Shown: positions 1 to 8,236, counted from the first letter of the stretch. The stretch is 64,000 bases of DNA from Halorubrum salinarum (GCF_013267195.1 NZ_CP053941.1:248001-312000); one strand, 5' to 3'. Notes: a model not told the origin generated them from the sequence alone. Translations and numbers: made by a program.

Positions 1-102
1 CGCGACGCGGACGAAGTCGCCGTCTTCGAGTCCGTCGGCGTCAGTCTCGGTCTCGGTCTCCTCGGCCTCCTCGGCCGCGTCCGCTTGCTCCTGATCGCTC
101 AT
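1..102 (-). CDS. FKBP-type peptidyl-prolyl isomerase, N-terminal part only
   Basis: Only the first 34 codons lie in the window; the gene runs off the left edge. The visible protein starts MSDQEQADAAEEAEE, continues with a Glu/Thr-rich stretch and then reads GLEDGDFVRVA. An acidic leader followed by a GDFVR-type first beta strand is how haloarchaeal FKBP/SlyD-type prolyl isomerases begin, as I remember the family; these proteins help fold proteins in the cytoplasm. No catalytic residue is visible, so the name rests on the N-terminus and on its place beside a CYTH gene, a pairing I recall from other haloarchaea. It is transcribed away from the CYTH gene. Confidence 0.6.
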   Translation of the reverse strand, partial: MSDQEQADAAEEAEETETETDADGLEDGDFVRVA

Positions 103-275
103 ACCTGAAGGTCACCTGTTACACCCTTAAGAAGCACGGTTCGGCCCGAAGCCCGCCGGCGAACGGGAGACAGCGGCGGTTCGGCGGACGACGCGCCCCA
201 AGGGGCCGACGGTACCGTCCCGGACCGGCGCGGCGTCCCGCGCCGCTTATGAACGCCCCGGCCGCACCCTCGGGC

Positions 276-842
276 ATGTACGAGGTCGAGATCAAGGTCC
301 CTGCCGACCTGGACGCGACGCGGGAGCGCCTCCGGGAGGCCGGCGCCGAGCGCGTCGACGCCCGCCGGCAGCGGGACACCTACTACGACGCGCCGCACCG
401 CGAGTTCGCCGAGACCGACGAGGCGCTCCGGATCCGCCGCGAGGTCCCGCTCTCGGACGGCGAGGCGACCGACGAGGAGGCGGCGACGGTCACCTACAAG
501 GGGCCGCTCCTCGACGACGCCTCGAAGACGCGCGCCGAGCACGAGACCGGCATCGACGACGGCGAGGCCCTCGACGCGGTCCTCTCGGGGCTCGGGTTCG
601 AGCCGGCGGCGACCGTCGAGAAGCGGCGCGAGTTCTGGTCGTACGACGGCTTCACGGTGACGCTCGACGCCGTCGCCGGGCTCGACGAGTACGTCGAGAT
701 CGAACGCACCGTCGGGGCCGAAACCGAGGTCGACGCGGCGCGCGAGGCGGCGGTCGCGGCGCTCGACCGGCTCGGCCTCGACGCGGCCGAGCAGGTCCGG
801 ACCTCCTACCTCGGGCTGCTGTTGGCCGCGGCGGACGACTGA
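276..842 (+). CDS. cyaB: CYTH-domain protein (CyaB / class IV adenylate cyclase-like)
   Basis: A 188-residue CYTH (triphosphate tunnel) protein. The N-terminus MYEVEIKV carries the ExExK signature that coordinates metal and triphosphate, and charged strand pairs recur down the sequence (RQRDTYYDAP, EALRIRREV, VTYKGP, EKRREFW, VTLDAV, YVEIE), matching the eight-stranded tunnel. Family members hydrolyse or cyclise triphosphate substrates such as ATP or thiamine triphosphate; haloarchaeal members are annotated as class IV adenylate cyclase but the real substrate is not known. I chose the ATG at 276 because CyaB proteins begin MYEVE; an in-frame ATG at 249 would add nine residues (MNAPAAPSG). It is divergent from the FKBP gene. 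Confidence 0.85.
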   Translation: MYEVEIKVPADLDATRERLREAGAERVDARRQRDTYYDAPHREFAETDEALRIRREVPLSDGEATDEEAATVTYKGPLLDDASKTRAEHETGIDDGEALDAVLSGLGFEPAATVEKRREFWSYDGFTVTLDAVAGLDEYVEIERTVGAETEVDAAREAAVAALDRLGLDAAEQVRTSYLGLLLAAADD

Positions 843-858
843 GGCCAGCGGAGCCCGC

Positions 859-1335
859 TCAGTCGTCCCCCTCGTCCGCCGGTCGCTTCTCCGAGAGGAC
901 GGTGCGCTCGAACTCGCAGACGAGGACGTCGTCGTCCCCGTCGACGACCTTGAACGCCTCCACGCGCATCGTGACGACGCCGCGCTCGCCGTCGCTCGTC
1001 TCCCGCTTGTCGGTGACCGTCGACCGCGCGCGGATCGTGTCGCCGTGGAAGACGGGGTTCGGGTGTTCCACCTCGTCGTACGACAGGTTCGCGACGATGG
1101 TCCCGTCGGTCGTCTCCGGGATGGAAAGGCCGACCGCGAGCGACATGGTGTACAGGCCGTTCACCAAGCGCTCGCCGAACTGCGTCTCGGCGGCGAAGTC
1201 GCCGTCGAGGTGGAGCGGCTGCTGGTTCATCGTCATGTCGCAGAAGCGCTGGTTGTCCGCCTCGCTGATGGTCCGTCGCTTGGCGTGGTCTATCGTCTCG
1301 CCGACCGCGAACTCCTCGTAGTACAGTCCGGGCAT
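859..1335 (-). CDS. MaoC-family acyl-CoA hydratase
   Basis: A 158-residue single hot-dog-fold protein of the MaoC (R-specific enoyl-CoA hydratase) family. The hydratase motif is visible near residues 28-43 (FCDMTMNQQPLHLD), supplying the catalytic Asp and His, followed by FGERLVNGLYTMSLAVGLS and FHGDTIRARSTV, both standard for the fold. The form NQQPLHLD resembles hydratases acting on mesaconyl-CoA-type substrates. It is divergent from a CitE-type lyase whose start is 87 bases away, which fits consecutive steps on branched C5 CoA thioesters. The start MPGLYYEEF is preferred because longer frames read into low-complexity shadow sequence. The substrate is inferred, not shown. Confidence 0.82.
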   Translation of the reverse strand: MPGLYYEEFAVGETIDHAKRRTISEADNQRFCDMTMNQQPLHLDGDFAAETQFGERLVNGLYTMSLAVGLSIPETTDGTIVANLSYDEVEHPNPVFHGDTIRARSTVTDKRETSDGERGVVTMRVEAFKVVDGDDDVLVCEFERTVLSEKRPADEGDD

Positions 1336-1391
1336 GGCCGCCCGCTCGGCCGGCGCCGTGAAATCGGTACCGCTCTCGGCGCGGCCGGCGG

Positions 1392-1398
1392 CTTTTAG
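1392..1398 (+). promoter_or_regulatory. TATA box for the CitE-type lyase gene
   Basis: CTTTTAG stands alone in a GC-rich stretch, centred 28 bases before the ATG at 1423. This is the spacing of an archaeal TATA box feeding a leaderless transcript. Confidence 0.55.
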
Positions 1399-1422
1399 CC
1401 GCGCGCCCGCGGACCTCCGCAC

Positions 1423-2283
1423 ATGCCACGCCGAAGCCTGCTGTTCTCGCCCGGCGACAGCCCCGAGCTCATGCGGAAGGCGCCCGGGGCCGGCGCCGAC
1501 GTGATCTGCTTCGACCTCGAAGACGCCGTCGCGCCCGGTCGGAAGGACGAGGCGAGGGCGGCGGTCCGCGACGTGCTCGCGGACCCCGCGTTCGACCCGG
1601 ACGCCGAGGTCTGCGTCCGGCTGACCGCCGAGTCGCCCGCGGCTGATCTGGACGGCGTCCTCGACGGGGGCGACCCCTCGAACGAGTCGGTCCGCCTCGA
1701 CGCGGTGATGCTCCCGAAGGTCGAGGCCGCCGACCGGGTCGAGCGCGTCGCCGCGCTGTGCGCCGAGCGCGGGCGCGACCCCGCCGTGTTCGCGCTCGTC
1801 GAGACCGCCGCCGGCGTGCTCTCGGCGCAGTCGATCGCGGCCGCGGACGCGACCGACGCGCTCGTCTTCGGCGCCGAGGACCTCGCCGCCGACGTGGGCG
1901 CGACCCGGACCGACGAGGGGACCGAGGTGCTGTACGCCCGCGAGCACGTCGTCCTCGCGGCGAGCGCGGCCGGGGTCGACGCGGTCGACACGGTGTTCAC
2001 GGACTTCTCCGACGAGGCGGGGCTCCGCGAGGACGCGGCGTTCGCGCGGCGGCTCGGCTACGACGGGAAGCTCGCCATCCACCCGGCGCAGGTGGGCCCG
2101 ATCACCGAGGCGTTCACCCCGGACCCCGAGGACGTGGCGTGGGCCGAGCGGGTCCTCGACGCGCGCGACGAGGCGGAGCGGGAGGGGAGGGCCGTCTTCC
2201 AGGTCGACGGCGAGATGATCGACGCCCCGCTCATCGCGCAGGCGGAGCGGATCCTGGACCGCGCGCCCGACGCCGACCGGTAG
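1423..2283 (+). CDS. citE: HpcH/HpaI aldolase / citrate lyase beta-like (CitE) CoA-thioester lyase
   Basis: A 286-residue TIM-barrel CitE-like protein. Visible landmarks: RRSLLFSPGD at the N-terminus (CoA/substrate-binding Arg), FDLEDAVAP near residue 30, MLPKVEAADRV near 96, ALVETAAGVL near 126 (metal-binding Glu), FGAEDLAADVG near 149 (metal-binding Asp) and KLAIHPAQVGPI near 213. Relatives cleave malyl-CoA, beta-methylmalyl-CoA or citramalyl-CoA with magnesium. In haloarchaea one such paralogue is the beta-methylmalyl-CoA lyase of the methylaspartate cycle; which paralogue this is cannot be told from sequence alone. It is divergent from the MaoC hydratase and followed by glutamate dehydrogenase on the same strand. 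Length is normal and the protein is intact. Confidence 0.85.
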   Translation: MPRRSLLFSPGDSPELMRKAPGAGADVICFDLEDAVAPGRKDEARAAVRDVLADPAFDPDAEVCVRLTAESPAADLDGVLDGGDPSNESVRLDAVMLPKVEAADRVERVAALCAERGRDPAVFALVETAAGVLSAQSIAAADATDALVFGAEDLAADVGATRTDEGTEVLYAREHVVLAASAAGVDAVDTVFTDFSDEAGLREDAAFARRLGYDGKLAIHPAQVGPITEAFTPDPEDVAWAERVLDARDEAEREGRAVFQVDGEMIDAPLIAQAERILDRAPDADR

Positions 2284-2321
2284 CGTCCGCCCGCCGCGGG
2301 ATCGTCCCGGTCGTCCGTCAC

Positions 2322-2327
2322 AATTAA
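2322..2327 (+). promoter_or_regulatory. TATA box for glutamate dehydrogenase
   Basis: AATTAA within CACAATTAACC, centred 28 bases before the ATG at 2353 and separate from the preceding gene, so glutamate dehydrogenase probably has its own leaderless promoter. Confidence 0.55.
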
Positions 2328-2352
2328 CCCCCGTCCACCAGCACGTACTGGC

Positions 2353-3606
2353 ATGTCTTCTGAGGCGAACCCGTTCGAGAGTCTGCGAGAGCAGGTGGAC
2401 GACGCCGCGGCGGTCGTCGACGCCGCCCCGGGCGTCATCGAGCGCCTGAAGAACCCGGAGCGAGTGCTGGAGACGAACCTCACGTTCGAGCGCGACGACG
2501 GCTCGCTGGAGACGGTGCGCGCCTACCGCTCGCAGTTCAACGGCGACCGCGGCCCGTACAAGGGCGGCATCCGCTATCACCCGGGCGTCACCCGCGACGA
2601 GGTGAAGGCGCTGTCCGGCTGGATGGCGTACAAGTGCGCGGTCGTCGACGTGCCCTACGGCGGCGGGAAAGGGGGGATCGCCATCGATCCGGCCGACTAC
2701 TCCGAGGAGGAGTTAGAGCGCATCACCCGGGCGTTCGCGACCGAGCTGCGCCCCCTGATCGGCGAGGACCGCGACATCCCCGCGCCGGACGTCAACACCG
2801 GCCAGCGGGAGATGAACTGGATCAAAGACACCTACGAGACCCTAGAGAACACCACCGCGCCCGGCGTCATCACCGGGAAGGCGCTCGACTCCGGCGGCAG
2901 CGAGGGCCGCGTCGAGGCGACGGGGCGCTCCGTGGCGCTGTCGACGCGCGAGGCGTTCGACTGGCTCGACCGCGACCTGGAGGGCGCGACGGTCGCCGTC
3001 CAGGGGTACGGCAACGCCGGCTCCGTCGCCGCCGCGCTGCTCGACGACCTCGGCGCGGACGTGGTCGCGGTGTCCGACTCCTCCGGCGGCGTTCGCGACC
3101 CGGACGGCCTCGCCCCCCGCGACGTGAAGGCGCACAAGTCCGAGACCGGGTCGGTGACCGGCTACCCGGGCGCCGACGCGCTCACGAACGACGAGCTGCT
3201 CACGCTCGACGTCGACTGCCTCGTCCCGGCCGCGCTGGAGAACGCGGTCGACGAGGCCCTCGCGAGGGACGTCGCCGCCGACCTGATCGTCGAGGCGGCG
3301 AACGGGCCGCTCACGCCGGACGCCGACGACGTGCTCGCCGACCGCGACGTCCACGTCGTCCCCGACATCCTCGCGAACGCCGGCGGTGTCACCGTCTCGT
3401 ACTTCGAGTGGGTCCAGAACCGACAGCGGTTCAGCTGGACCGAGGAGCGCGTCAACGAGGAGCTCGAACGGGTGATCACGGAGGCGTTCGACACCCTGGT
3501 CGACACCTACGAGTCGAACGACGTCGGCACCCTCCGCACCGCGGCGTACGTCGTCGGCATCGGTCGGATCGTGGACGCGTACGACCAGGCCGGTAGCTGG
3601 CCGTAG
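2353..3606 (+). CDS. gdhB: Glutamate dehydrogenase
   Basis: A 417-residue hexameric-type glutamate dehydrogenase that interconverts glutamate with 2-oxoglutarate and ammonia using NAD(P). The N-terminal dimerisation/substrate domain contains YKGGIRYHP and [20 protein letters not shown], whose lysines bind and activate the substrate; DVNTG follows with the catalytic Asp. The C-terminal Rossmann domain begins near residue 210 with [14 protein letters not shown] (GxGxxG). The end [10 protein letters not shown] is typical. Haloarchaea often have several paralogues; I cannot tell NAD- from NADP-specific, so the gene letter is tentative. It sits beside the CitE and MaoC genes, all linked to glutamate-derived C5 chemistry. 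Confidence 0.92.
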   Translation: MSSEANPFESLREQVDDAAAVVDAAPGVIERLKNPERVLETNLTFERDDGSLETVRAYRSQFNGDRGPYKGGIRYHPGVTRDEVKALSGWMAYKCAVVDVPYGGGKGGIAIDPADYSEEELERITRAFATELRPLIGEDRDIPAPDVNTGQREMNWIKDTYETLENTTAPGVITGKALDSGGSEGRVEATGRSVALSTREAFDWLDRDLEGATVAVQGYGNAGSVAAALLDDLGADVVAVSDSSGGVRDPDGLAPRDVKAHKSETGSVTGYPGADALTNDELLTLDVDCLVPAALENAVDEALARDVAADLIVEAANGPLTPDADDVLADRDVHVVPDILANAGGVTVSYFEWVQNRQRFSWTEERVNEELERVITEAFDTLVDTYESNDVGTLRTAAYVVGIGRIVDAYDQAGSWP

Positions 3607-3625
3607 CGGTCGCCGCTCCCCGCCC

Positions 3626-4339
3626 TCACTCCAGCCGGGCGTCTCGAATCTCGACGTGTCCCCGGTCGCCCTCCCACACCGGGTCGTAGGTGAGGTCGAT
3701 GCGCCGGTCCATGTGCGGGCCGTCGACGACGTACGTCTCGAACTCGCCGCCCTCGCCCAGCGGGTGGACCCCGTACTCCTCGCGGAGCGCGAGCAGGTCG
3801 TCGAGCGCGTCCGCGTCGAAGCGCCGCCCGAGCCACGACTCGTCGAGGCCGTACGCCGCCACCTGAACGATCCGGATCTCGAAGCCGGCGTCGAACATCG
3901 CCTCCGCCAGCTCGACCGGGTCCCGCTGCCACAGCGGCGCGAACAGGTCGATCCCGAGCCGGTCGCACATCGCCTGAATCCGGTTCGTCTGGAACTCGCT
4001 CTCGACCGCGCCCGCGGTGACGCCCGCGAGGTCGAGGTCGTCGTCGGCCGCGAGCTCGCGGAGCGCCGCCTCCATCGGCTTCAACTCGGCGTCGCCCTGG
4101 GCGCCCGCGTCGTCGACGTCGTCCGCGCCGAAGTCGTCGGGCGACACCTCGACGAGGTCGATCCCGACGCTCTCGGCCGCGAGCGCGGCGAGCTCCGTCG
4201 CCGGCGTGTGGTACATGTACGAGTCGCCGGCGGGGTGGACGGTCAGCAGCCGCGAGACGTCGAGTCCCTCCTCCAGCGCGCGGTACAGCGCCCACGAGGA
4301 GTCCTTCCCGCCGGAGAAGAGGCTCACCCAGTTGCTCAT
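3626..4339 (-). CDS. dph6: Dph6 diphthine-ammonia ligase
   Basis: A 237-residue PP-loop ATPase of the MJ0570/Dph6 family. The nucleotide-binding loop LFSGGKDSSWAL lies at residues 7-18, and the family-specific LGEGGEFETYVVDGP near residue 200. Dph6 amidates diphthine with ATP and ammonia, the last step in making diphthamide on translation elongation factor 2. GVTAGAVESEFQTNRIQ in the middle is also typical. It converges on glutamate dehydrogenase with a 19-base gap. The protein is full length and the start MSNWVSLFSGGKDS places the loop at the usual distance from the N-terminus. Confidence 0.88.
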   Translation of the reverse strand: MSNWVSLFSGGKDSSWALYRALEEGLDVSRLLTVHPAGDSYMYHTPATELAALAAESVGIDLVEVSPDDFGADDVDDAGAQGDAELKPMEAALRELAADDDLDLAGVTAGAVESEFQTNRIQAMCDRLGIDLFAPLWQRDPVELAEAMFDAGFEIRIVQVAAYGLDESWLGRRFDADALDDLLALREEYGVHPLGEGGEFETYVVDGPHMDRRIDLTYDPVWEGDRGHVEIRDARLE

Positions 4340-4432
4340 GACTTCGAGAGGGAGTCGCGCGGATAAAGGGTCGGCGGTCGGGCCGTAGCGGGGCCGCGTT
4401 TCGCGTGTCGCGCGCGCGACGGGCGCGCCGCG

Positions 4433-5002
4433 TCAGTCCGAGATGAACTCGTTGTCGCGCCAGTTGACGCCGCCGTCGCCCTCGCCGGCGCCTTGCGGGC
4501 TCTCGACGACCTCGATGCTGGCGGGGCGCGGCTCGCCCTCGACGATCCGCGTCGCCTCCAGGTCGCCGTCCTCCTCGGTGATCGCGGTCAGCGTCCCCTT
4601 CTCGGAGAGGGTTGCGATCTTGCGGAGCACGAGGAACATGGGGTACTGGAGCGCGGAGTTCTGGAGGACGGTCTCGCGGTCGCCCTTGAAGCAGGCGAAC
4701 TCGACGAGCTCGGAGGGAATCTCTTCCTCCTCGTCGTCCATCCACTGCGGGCCGCCGGCGCGGGGCGGCTCCTCCTCCCAGACGCGGGTCTCCGTGACCG
4801 ACGCCTTCAGCTGCGCCGTGGGGGTGTACTTGCTGATCGACTCGTCGTCGGACAGGGCCTTGATGATGAGTGTGTTGTTTCGACGCGTGATGTCGATGTC
4901 GTCGATCTCCTCCGGCAGATCGGGGTCTTCGTCGAAGTACGTCTCTACGTCTTCGAGGGGCAATTCGAGCGTCGAATGAAGTCGGAACACGCGGCCTGTC
5001 AT
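4433..5002 (-). CDS. Conserved haloarchaeal protein (probably DUF7110)
   Basis: A 189-residue acidic soluble protein of unknown function that I recognise as conserved across haloarchaea; I believe the family is DUF7110. Visible parts: an N-terminal segment MTGRVFRLHSTLELPLEDV, the stretch ITRRNNTLIIKA, LKASVTETRVWEE, an acidic linker near residue 110, FACFKGDRETVLQNSALQ and a C-terminus ending GVNWRDNEF. There are no membrane segments and no known catalytic motif. It stands alone on its strand, with a TATA region placed unusually far upstream, so unlike most genes here it should have a real 5' leader of tens of bases. Confidence 0.75.
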   Translation of the reverse strand: MTGRVFRLHSTLELPLEDVETYFDEDPDLPEEIDDIDITRRNNTLIIKALSDDESISKYTPTAQLKASVTETRVWEEEPPRAGGPQWMDDEEEEIPSELVEFACFKGDRETVLQNSALQYPMFLVLRKIATLSEKGTLTAITEEDGDLEATRIVEGEPRPASIEVVESPQGAGEGDGGVNWRDNEFISD

Positions 5003-5066
5003 TGTTTGTGGGATGCGGTGGGGTCGAACCGGTGGTCACGGCGGCAGCGGCAACGGCTGCACCTGC

Positions 5067-5094
5067 CCTATATAGGCACCGTGGGTTTATATGG
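5067..5094 (-). promoter_or_regulatory. Two TATA-like boxes upstream of the DUF7110-type gene
   Basis: On the minus strand the boxes read CCATATAAA (5086-5094) and CCTATATAGG (5067-5076, a perfect palindrome). The nearer one is 65 bases before the ATG at 5002, predicting a leader of about 40 bases. The intervening 5003-5066 is GC-rich and holds no other gene. Confidence 0.5.
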
Positions 5095-5177
5095 CCTGCC
5101 CTTCGAGGTGTGAAGATCGGTGCGGCGAGCGGGCGGGGTCACCCCGGGGCCGAGTCACGTTCTGCGCGGAACCGGGC

Positions 5178-5522
5178 TCACTCGGCGCCAAGCTCCGCGG
5201 CGAGCTCGCCGCGCTCGTCCAGCTCGGCGAGCACGTCGCTCCCGCCGACGAACTCGCCGTCGACGAAGGTCTGCGGGATCGTCTCCCAGCCGCTGTGGGA
5301 CTCGAGCGCCTCGCGGTACTGCGGCAGCGCGGGCAGCACGTCGACGGTCTCGAACTCCTCGACGTGCTGGGAGATCAGTTCGACGGCGCGCTGCGAGTAG
5401 CCGCACTGCGGCATCAGGCGGTTCCCCTTCATGAAAAGCACCACGTCGTTGTCGGCGATTGTCGTCTCGACGCGCTCCTCGATCGCTTCCGGGTCGGCGT
5501 CCGTTTCGGGGCTGAACGTCAT
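5178..5522 (-). CDS. Monothiol-type glutaredoxin
   Basis: A 114-residue glutaredoxin-fold protein. VVLFMKGN opens the thioredoxin fold, the active site reads PQCGYSQRAV (a CGYS variant of the monothiol CGFS site), the cis-proline segment is TIPQTFVDGEFVGGSDV, and the end is a short acidic helix. Monothiol glutaredoxins bind glutathione-ligated or related Fe-S clusters and hand them to other proteins; haloarchaea use gamma-glutamylcysteine instead of glutathione, so the thiol partner would differ. MTFSPE at 5522 is taken as the start; ATG at 5528 would add only two residues. It is transcribed as a single gene downstream of gfcR. Confidence 0.82.
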   Translation of the reverse strand: MTFSPETDADPEAIEERVETTIADNDVVLFMKGNRLMPQCGYSQRAVELISQHVEEFETVDVLPALPQYREALESHSGWETIPQTFVDGEFVGGSDVLAELDERGELAAELGAE

Positions 5523-5605
5523 GACCATCCGTACGCGTCGGCGAGGCAAATGGGTTCCGCACGGCTGTCGTCCGCGCACGGGTCGTCCGCGCGCGGCCCC
5601 CGCGC

Positions 5606-6238
5606 CTACTCGTCGCGGTCGACGCGGACCACGTCGACGAGCGAGTAGACTGGGACGCCGTCTATCTCGTCGTACCCCATCTTGTCGACCAAGACGACGC
5701 ACGCGACGGGCTCGCCGCCCTGCTCGCGGATCGCGTCGATCGACTCCCGCATCGTCGTCCCCGAGGTGATGATGTCGTCGACGACGTAGCAGTCGCGGTT
5801 CCGGATCGCGGCGAAGTTCCGCGAGAAGCCGCCGCCGTGCTCGTCGATGTCTCCCTCCTCCCACTGGTGTTTCGCGGGGGCGTACGTGCCGAGGTCGGTG
5901 TCGAGCCGGTCCGCGACCGCGGTGGCGAGCGGCGCGCCGGCCTTCTCGATGCCGACCGTCAGGTCGACCTCCTCGCCCTGCTTGACGAGGAGGTCCGCCA
6001 TCGCGCTCGCCGCGTAGCCGAGGCGGGTCGAGTCGCGCCCGAGCGCCGACCAGTCGACGTGGATGTCGGCGGAGGCGGTCGCGTCGGCCGCTTCCGCGCT
6101 CTCGGCGCCGCCGCCGCGCTCGACGAGCCAGCTCGCCGTCTCGCGGGAGACGTTCAGCTCGTCAGCGATCTCGCCCTTCGAGAGCCCCCGCTCCGCGAGC
6201 TCCGCCGCGCTGTCTATCAGGTCGTCAACGTTCTTCAT
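5606..6238 (-). CDS. gfcR: GfcR-type sugar-metabolism regulator (HTH plus phosphoribosyltransferase-like domain)
   Basis: A 210-residue protein with an N-terminal helix-turn-helix (residues about 3-38: LSKGEIADELNVSRETASWLV) joined to an orotate phosphoribosyltransferase-like domain whose PRPP loop is visible near residue 148 as YVVDDIITSGTTMRESID. This is the architecture of GfcR, the Haloferax volcanii activator of glucose and fructose catabolism (formerly called PyrE2), where as I recall gfcR also lies next to glucose dehydrogenase. Here its start overlaps the end of the glucose dehydrogenase gene by 14 bases, so the two are co-transcribed and may be translationally coupled. A sugar-phosphate ligand sensed by the PRTase-like domain is likely but not shown. 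Confidence 0.87.
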   Translation of the reverse strand: MKNVDDLIDSAAELAERGLSKGEIADELNVSRETASWLVERGGGAESAEAADATASADIHVDWSALGRDSTRLGYAASAMADLLVKQGEEVDLTVGIEKAGAPLATAVADRLDTDLGTYAPAKHQWEEGDIDEHGGGFSRNFAAIRNRDCYVVDDIITSGTTMRESIDAIREQGGEPVACVVLVDKMGYDEIDGVPVYSLVDVVRVDRDE

Positions 6239-7295
6239 ACGCGGCGAATTCGACCGCCGTTTTAATAGTCGTGTCGTCATCCGCGAACGCGGCCTCGAAG
6301 TCGTCGAGCCCGTGGACGCCGGTCACGAGATCGCCTAAGAACTCGTCCGAAAGGGCCGAGAGCGACTCGACGGCGGACTCGAAGTGGCCGTACCCGGAGT
6401 TGACGCTGCCGACGAGCGCCTTGTTGTGGAGGACGAACTCGCGGTGGAGCCGGCCGCCGTCGATCTCGAACTCCCAGTCGCCCGGGACGCCGAGGAGCGC
6501 GCCGACGCCGTTGGGCGCGAGCGCCTCGATGGTCTCGAACGCGTGCGGGGCGTACCCCGTCGCCTCGAAGACGAGGTCCATGGGCTCGTACGCGCCGGGC
6601 ACCTCTGGGATCGGCGTCTCGTTGGAGTTCACGTACGTCGCCCCCAGCGACTCGATGATGTCGATCGTCGGGTCCGGGCGCTCGCGCCGCCCGAGACAGT
6701 AGGTCCGCTCGAACTCCTCGTCGAGGGTCGCGACGGTCAGGAGGCCGAGCGACCCGTTGCCGAGCACGAGCGCCGACTCGGGCTCCCAGCGGAACGCCGA
6801 CCGGCTGGCGTACGCGTGGTCGAGCGCCTTCTCCGCGATCGAGACCGGCTCGACGAGGAACCCCCACTCGGCGAGCGCGGGCGGGATCTCGACTAAGAAC
6901 TCCGCGGGGCTGGTGAAGTACTCGGCCATGAACCCGTGCGCGCCGACGATGCCGCGCTCGTGGTACTCCCCCTCCGGCGCCATGTCCGGCTCGCCGCGCG
7001 CGAAGTACTCGTTGGCGCCGTTCGGCGGGCGGCGGACCGTCGGAACGACCACGTCCCCGACCTCGAACGGCGTGTCGTTGGGGTCCTCGACCACGCCGAC
7101 GGCCTCGTGGCCCAACACGAGGTGGTCCTCGCCCGCGGGCGTCCCGCCGTGCCCGCCGGCGATGACCTCGTGGTCCGTGCCGTCGACGCCGACCCGCAGG
7201 GTCCGAACGAGCGCCTCGCCGGGCGCGGGCTCCGGTCGCGGCTTCTCTGTCACGACCGGTTCGTCGGCTCCCTCGTAGACGGCTATCGCGTTCAT
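6225..7295 (-). CDS. gdh: Glucose 1-dehydrogenase, zinc-dependent (haloarchaeal GlcDH)
   Basis: A 356-residue zinc-dependent medium-chain dehydrogenase that oxidises glucose to gluconolactone with NAD(P), the first step of the semi-phosphorylative Entner-Doudoroff pathway. The length matches the Haloferax mediterranei enzyme (357). The zinc ligands known from that structure are present: Asp38 in RVGVDGTDH, His63-Glu64 in VLGHEAVGVV, and a Glu near residue 149 in FLVEPVS. The Rossmann loop LVLGNGSLGLLTVA follows near 185. I used the ATG at 7295 (MNAIAVYEG); a longer frame adds 18 unrelated residues. The downstream regulator gene gfcR overlaps its 3' end. Confidence 0.92.
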   Translation of the reverse strand: MNAIAVYEGADEPVVTEKPRPEPAPGEALVRTLRVGVDGTDHEVIAGGHGGTPAGEDHLVLGHEAVGVVEDPNDTPFEVGDVVVPTVRRPPNGANEYFARGEPDMAPEGEYHERGIVGAHGFMAEYFTSPAEFLVEIPPALAEWGFLVEPVSIAEKALDHAYASRSAFRWEPESALVLGNGSLGLLTVATLDEEFERTYCLGRRERPDPTIDIIESLGATYVNSNETPIPEVPGAYEPMDLVFEATGYAPHAFETIEALAPNGVGALLGVPGDWEFEIDGGRLHREFVLHNKALVGSVNSGYGHFESAVESLSALSDEFLGDLVTGVHGLDDFEAAFADDDTTIKTAVEFAAYEER

Positions 7296-7319
7296 GTCAC
7301 GACCCAAGCGGTCAGCCAC

Positions 7320-7335
7320 CAAAAGATTTCTTTTG
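7320..7335 (-). promoter_or_regulatory. Inverted repeat over the promoter of glucose dehydrogenase
   Basis: On the minus strand CAAAAGA-AA-TCTTTTG is a perfect 7-base inverted repeat with a 2-base spacer, lying 25 to 40 bases before the glucose dehydrogenase ATG, exactly where the TATA box and BRE should be. It is a candidate operator for GfcR or another sugar regulator. It could also act simply as the T/A-rich core promoter. Confidence 0.5.
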
Positions 7336-7402
7336 TTGTGAGTAAACACGTGCTCCGGATTCCCCCGGGGGAGTTTTCAGTCGGTCCGGCGTACGGATCG
7401 CC

Positions 7403-8236
7403 GTGTGTACCCTGACTCTCGCGTGGCGGACGTTCGGCGACGCCCCCGTCGCGCTCGCCGCCACCCGCGACGAGGCGCTCGACCGCCCGAGCGAGCCCCC
7501 CGCGGTTCGCGGCGCAACGAGCGGTGACGGCGGCCGGGCGGACGACGGCGGCCGCGGAACGGACGGCGACGCCGGCGGGCGCGTCCGGTACGTCGCTCCG
7601 CGCGACGCGGAGGCCGGCGGGACGTGGATCGGCGTCTCCGAGGGCGGCCTCGTCGTCGCCGTCACGAACCGGTGGCTCGACGCCGACCGCGAGGGCGACC
7701 GGTCGCGCGGGCTGCTCGTCCGCGACTGCCTGACGGCCCCCTCCGCCGAGGCGGCGGTGCGAGCGGTCGAGCGCGAGCTCGACGAGCGCGACTACGACGG
7801 CTTCAACCTCGTCCTCGCGGACGAGCGGGCGGCGTTCCTGCTGGCGTACGACGGCGGCCTGGCCGCGACCAGGCTCGATCCGGGCGTCCACGTCGTCGGC
7901 AACGTCGGCGGCGTGGTCAACGGTACGGAGCAGTTCGCGGTCCCCGAGCGGCGGCGGGCGTTCGGCGAGGAGCGCGCCGACAGCGCGAGACGGATCGCGG
8001 CCGCCCTGGTCCCGGAGCCGGGCGAGTCGGGGGCGTCGTGGCTCGACCGCGCGAGCGGCGTCCTCGCCGACCACGAGTACGGCGCCTGCCTCCACGGAGA
8101 CTCGTTCGGCACGCGGTCGTTCACCCGGATCCGGACCGGCGACGCCCCCGAGATGGCCTACGCCGACGGACCGCCGTGCGAGACGCCCGCGGAACCGGTG
8201 TCGCTCCCGGCCGATTTCGCGGTCGGCGACGACTGA
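7403..8236 (+). CDS. NRDE / TANGO2-family protein
   Basis: A 277-residue protein of the NRDE (TANGO2) family. It begins M-C-T-L-T-L-A-W with Cys2 in the position of an N-terminal nucleophile, followed by ALAATRDEALDRPSEPP, GGTWIGVSEGGLVVAVTNRW and a mid-protein DYDGFNLVLAD, all family landmarks. The biochemical role is uncertain; eukaryotic TANGO2 has been linked to haem and lipid handling. The start is GTG at 7403 because Cys2 must follow it directly. An inserted hydrophilic stretch near residues 38-58 (SGDGGRADDGGRGTDGDAGG) is a DGGR-type repeat also found in other genes of this window. It is divergent from glucose dehydrogenase. Confidence 0.8.
   Translation: MCTLTLAWRTFGDAPVALAATRDEALDRPSEPPAVRGATSGDGGRADDGGRGTDGDAGGRVRYVAPRDAEAGGTWIGVSEGGLVVAVTNRWLDADREGDRSRGLLVRDCLTAPSAEAAVRAVERELDERDYDGFNLVLADERAAFLLAYDGGLAATRLDPGVHVVGNVGGVVNGTEQFAVPERRRAFGEERADSARRIAAALVPEPGESGASWLDRASGVLADHEYGACLHGDSFGTRSFTRIRTGDAPEMAYADGPPCETPAEPVSLPADFAVGDD

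Noticed and set aside
859-2580. Long minus-strand frame continuing upstream of the MaoC gene through citE
   Set aside because: Only the last 158 codons form the MaoC protein; the rest is the complement of citE and the start of glutamate dehydrogenase.
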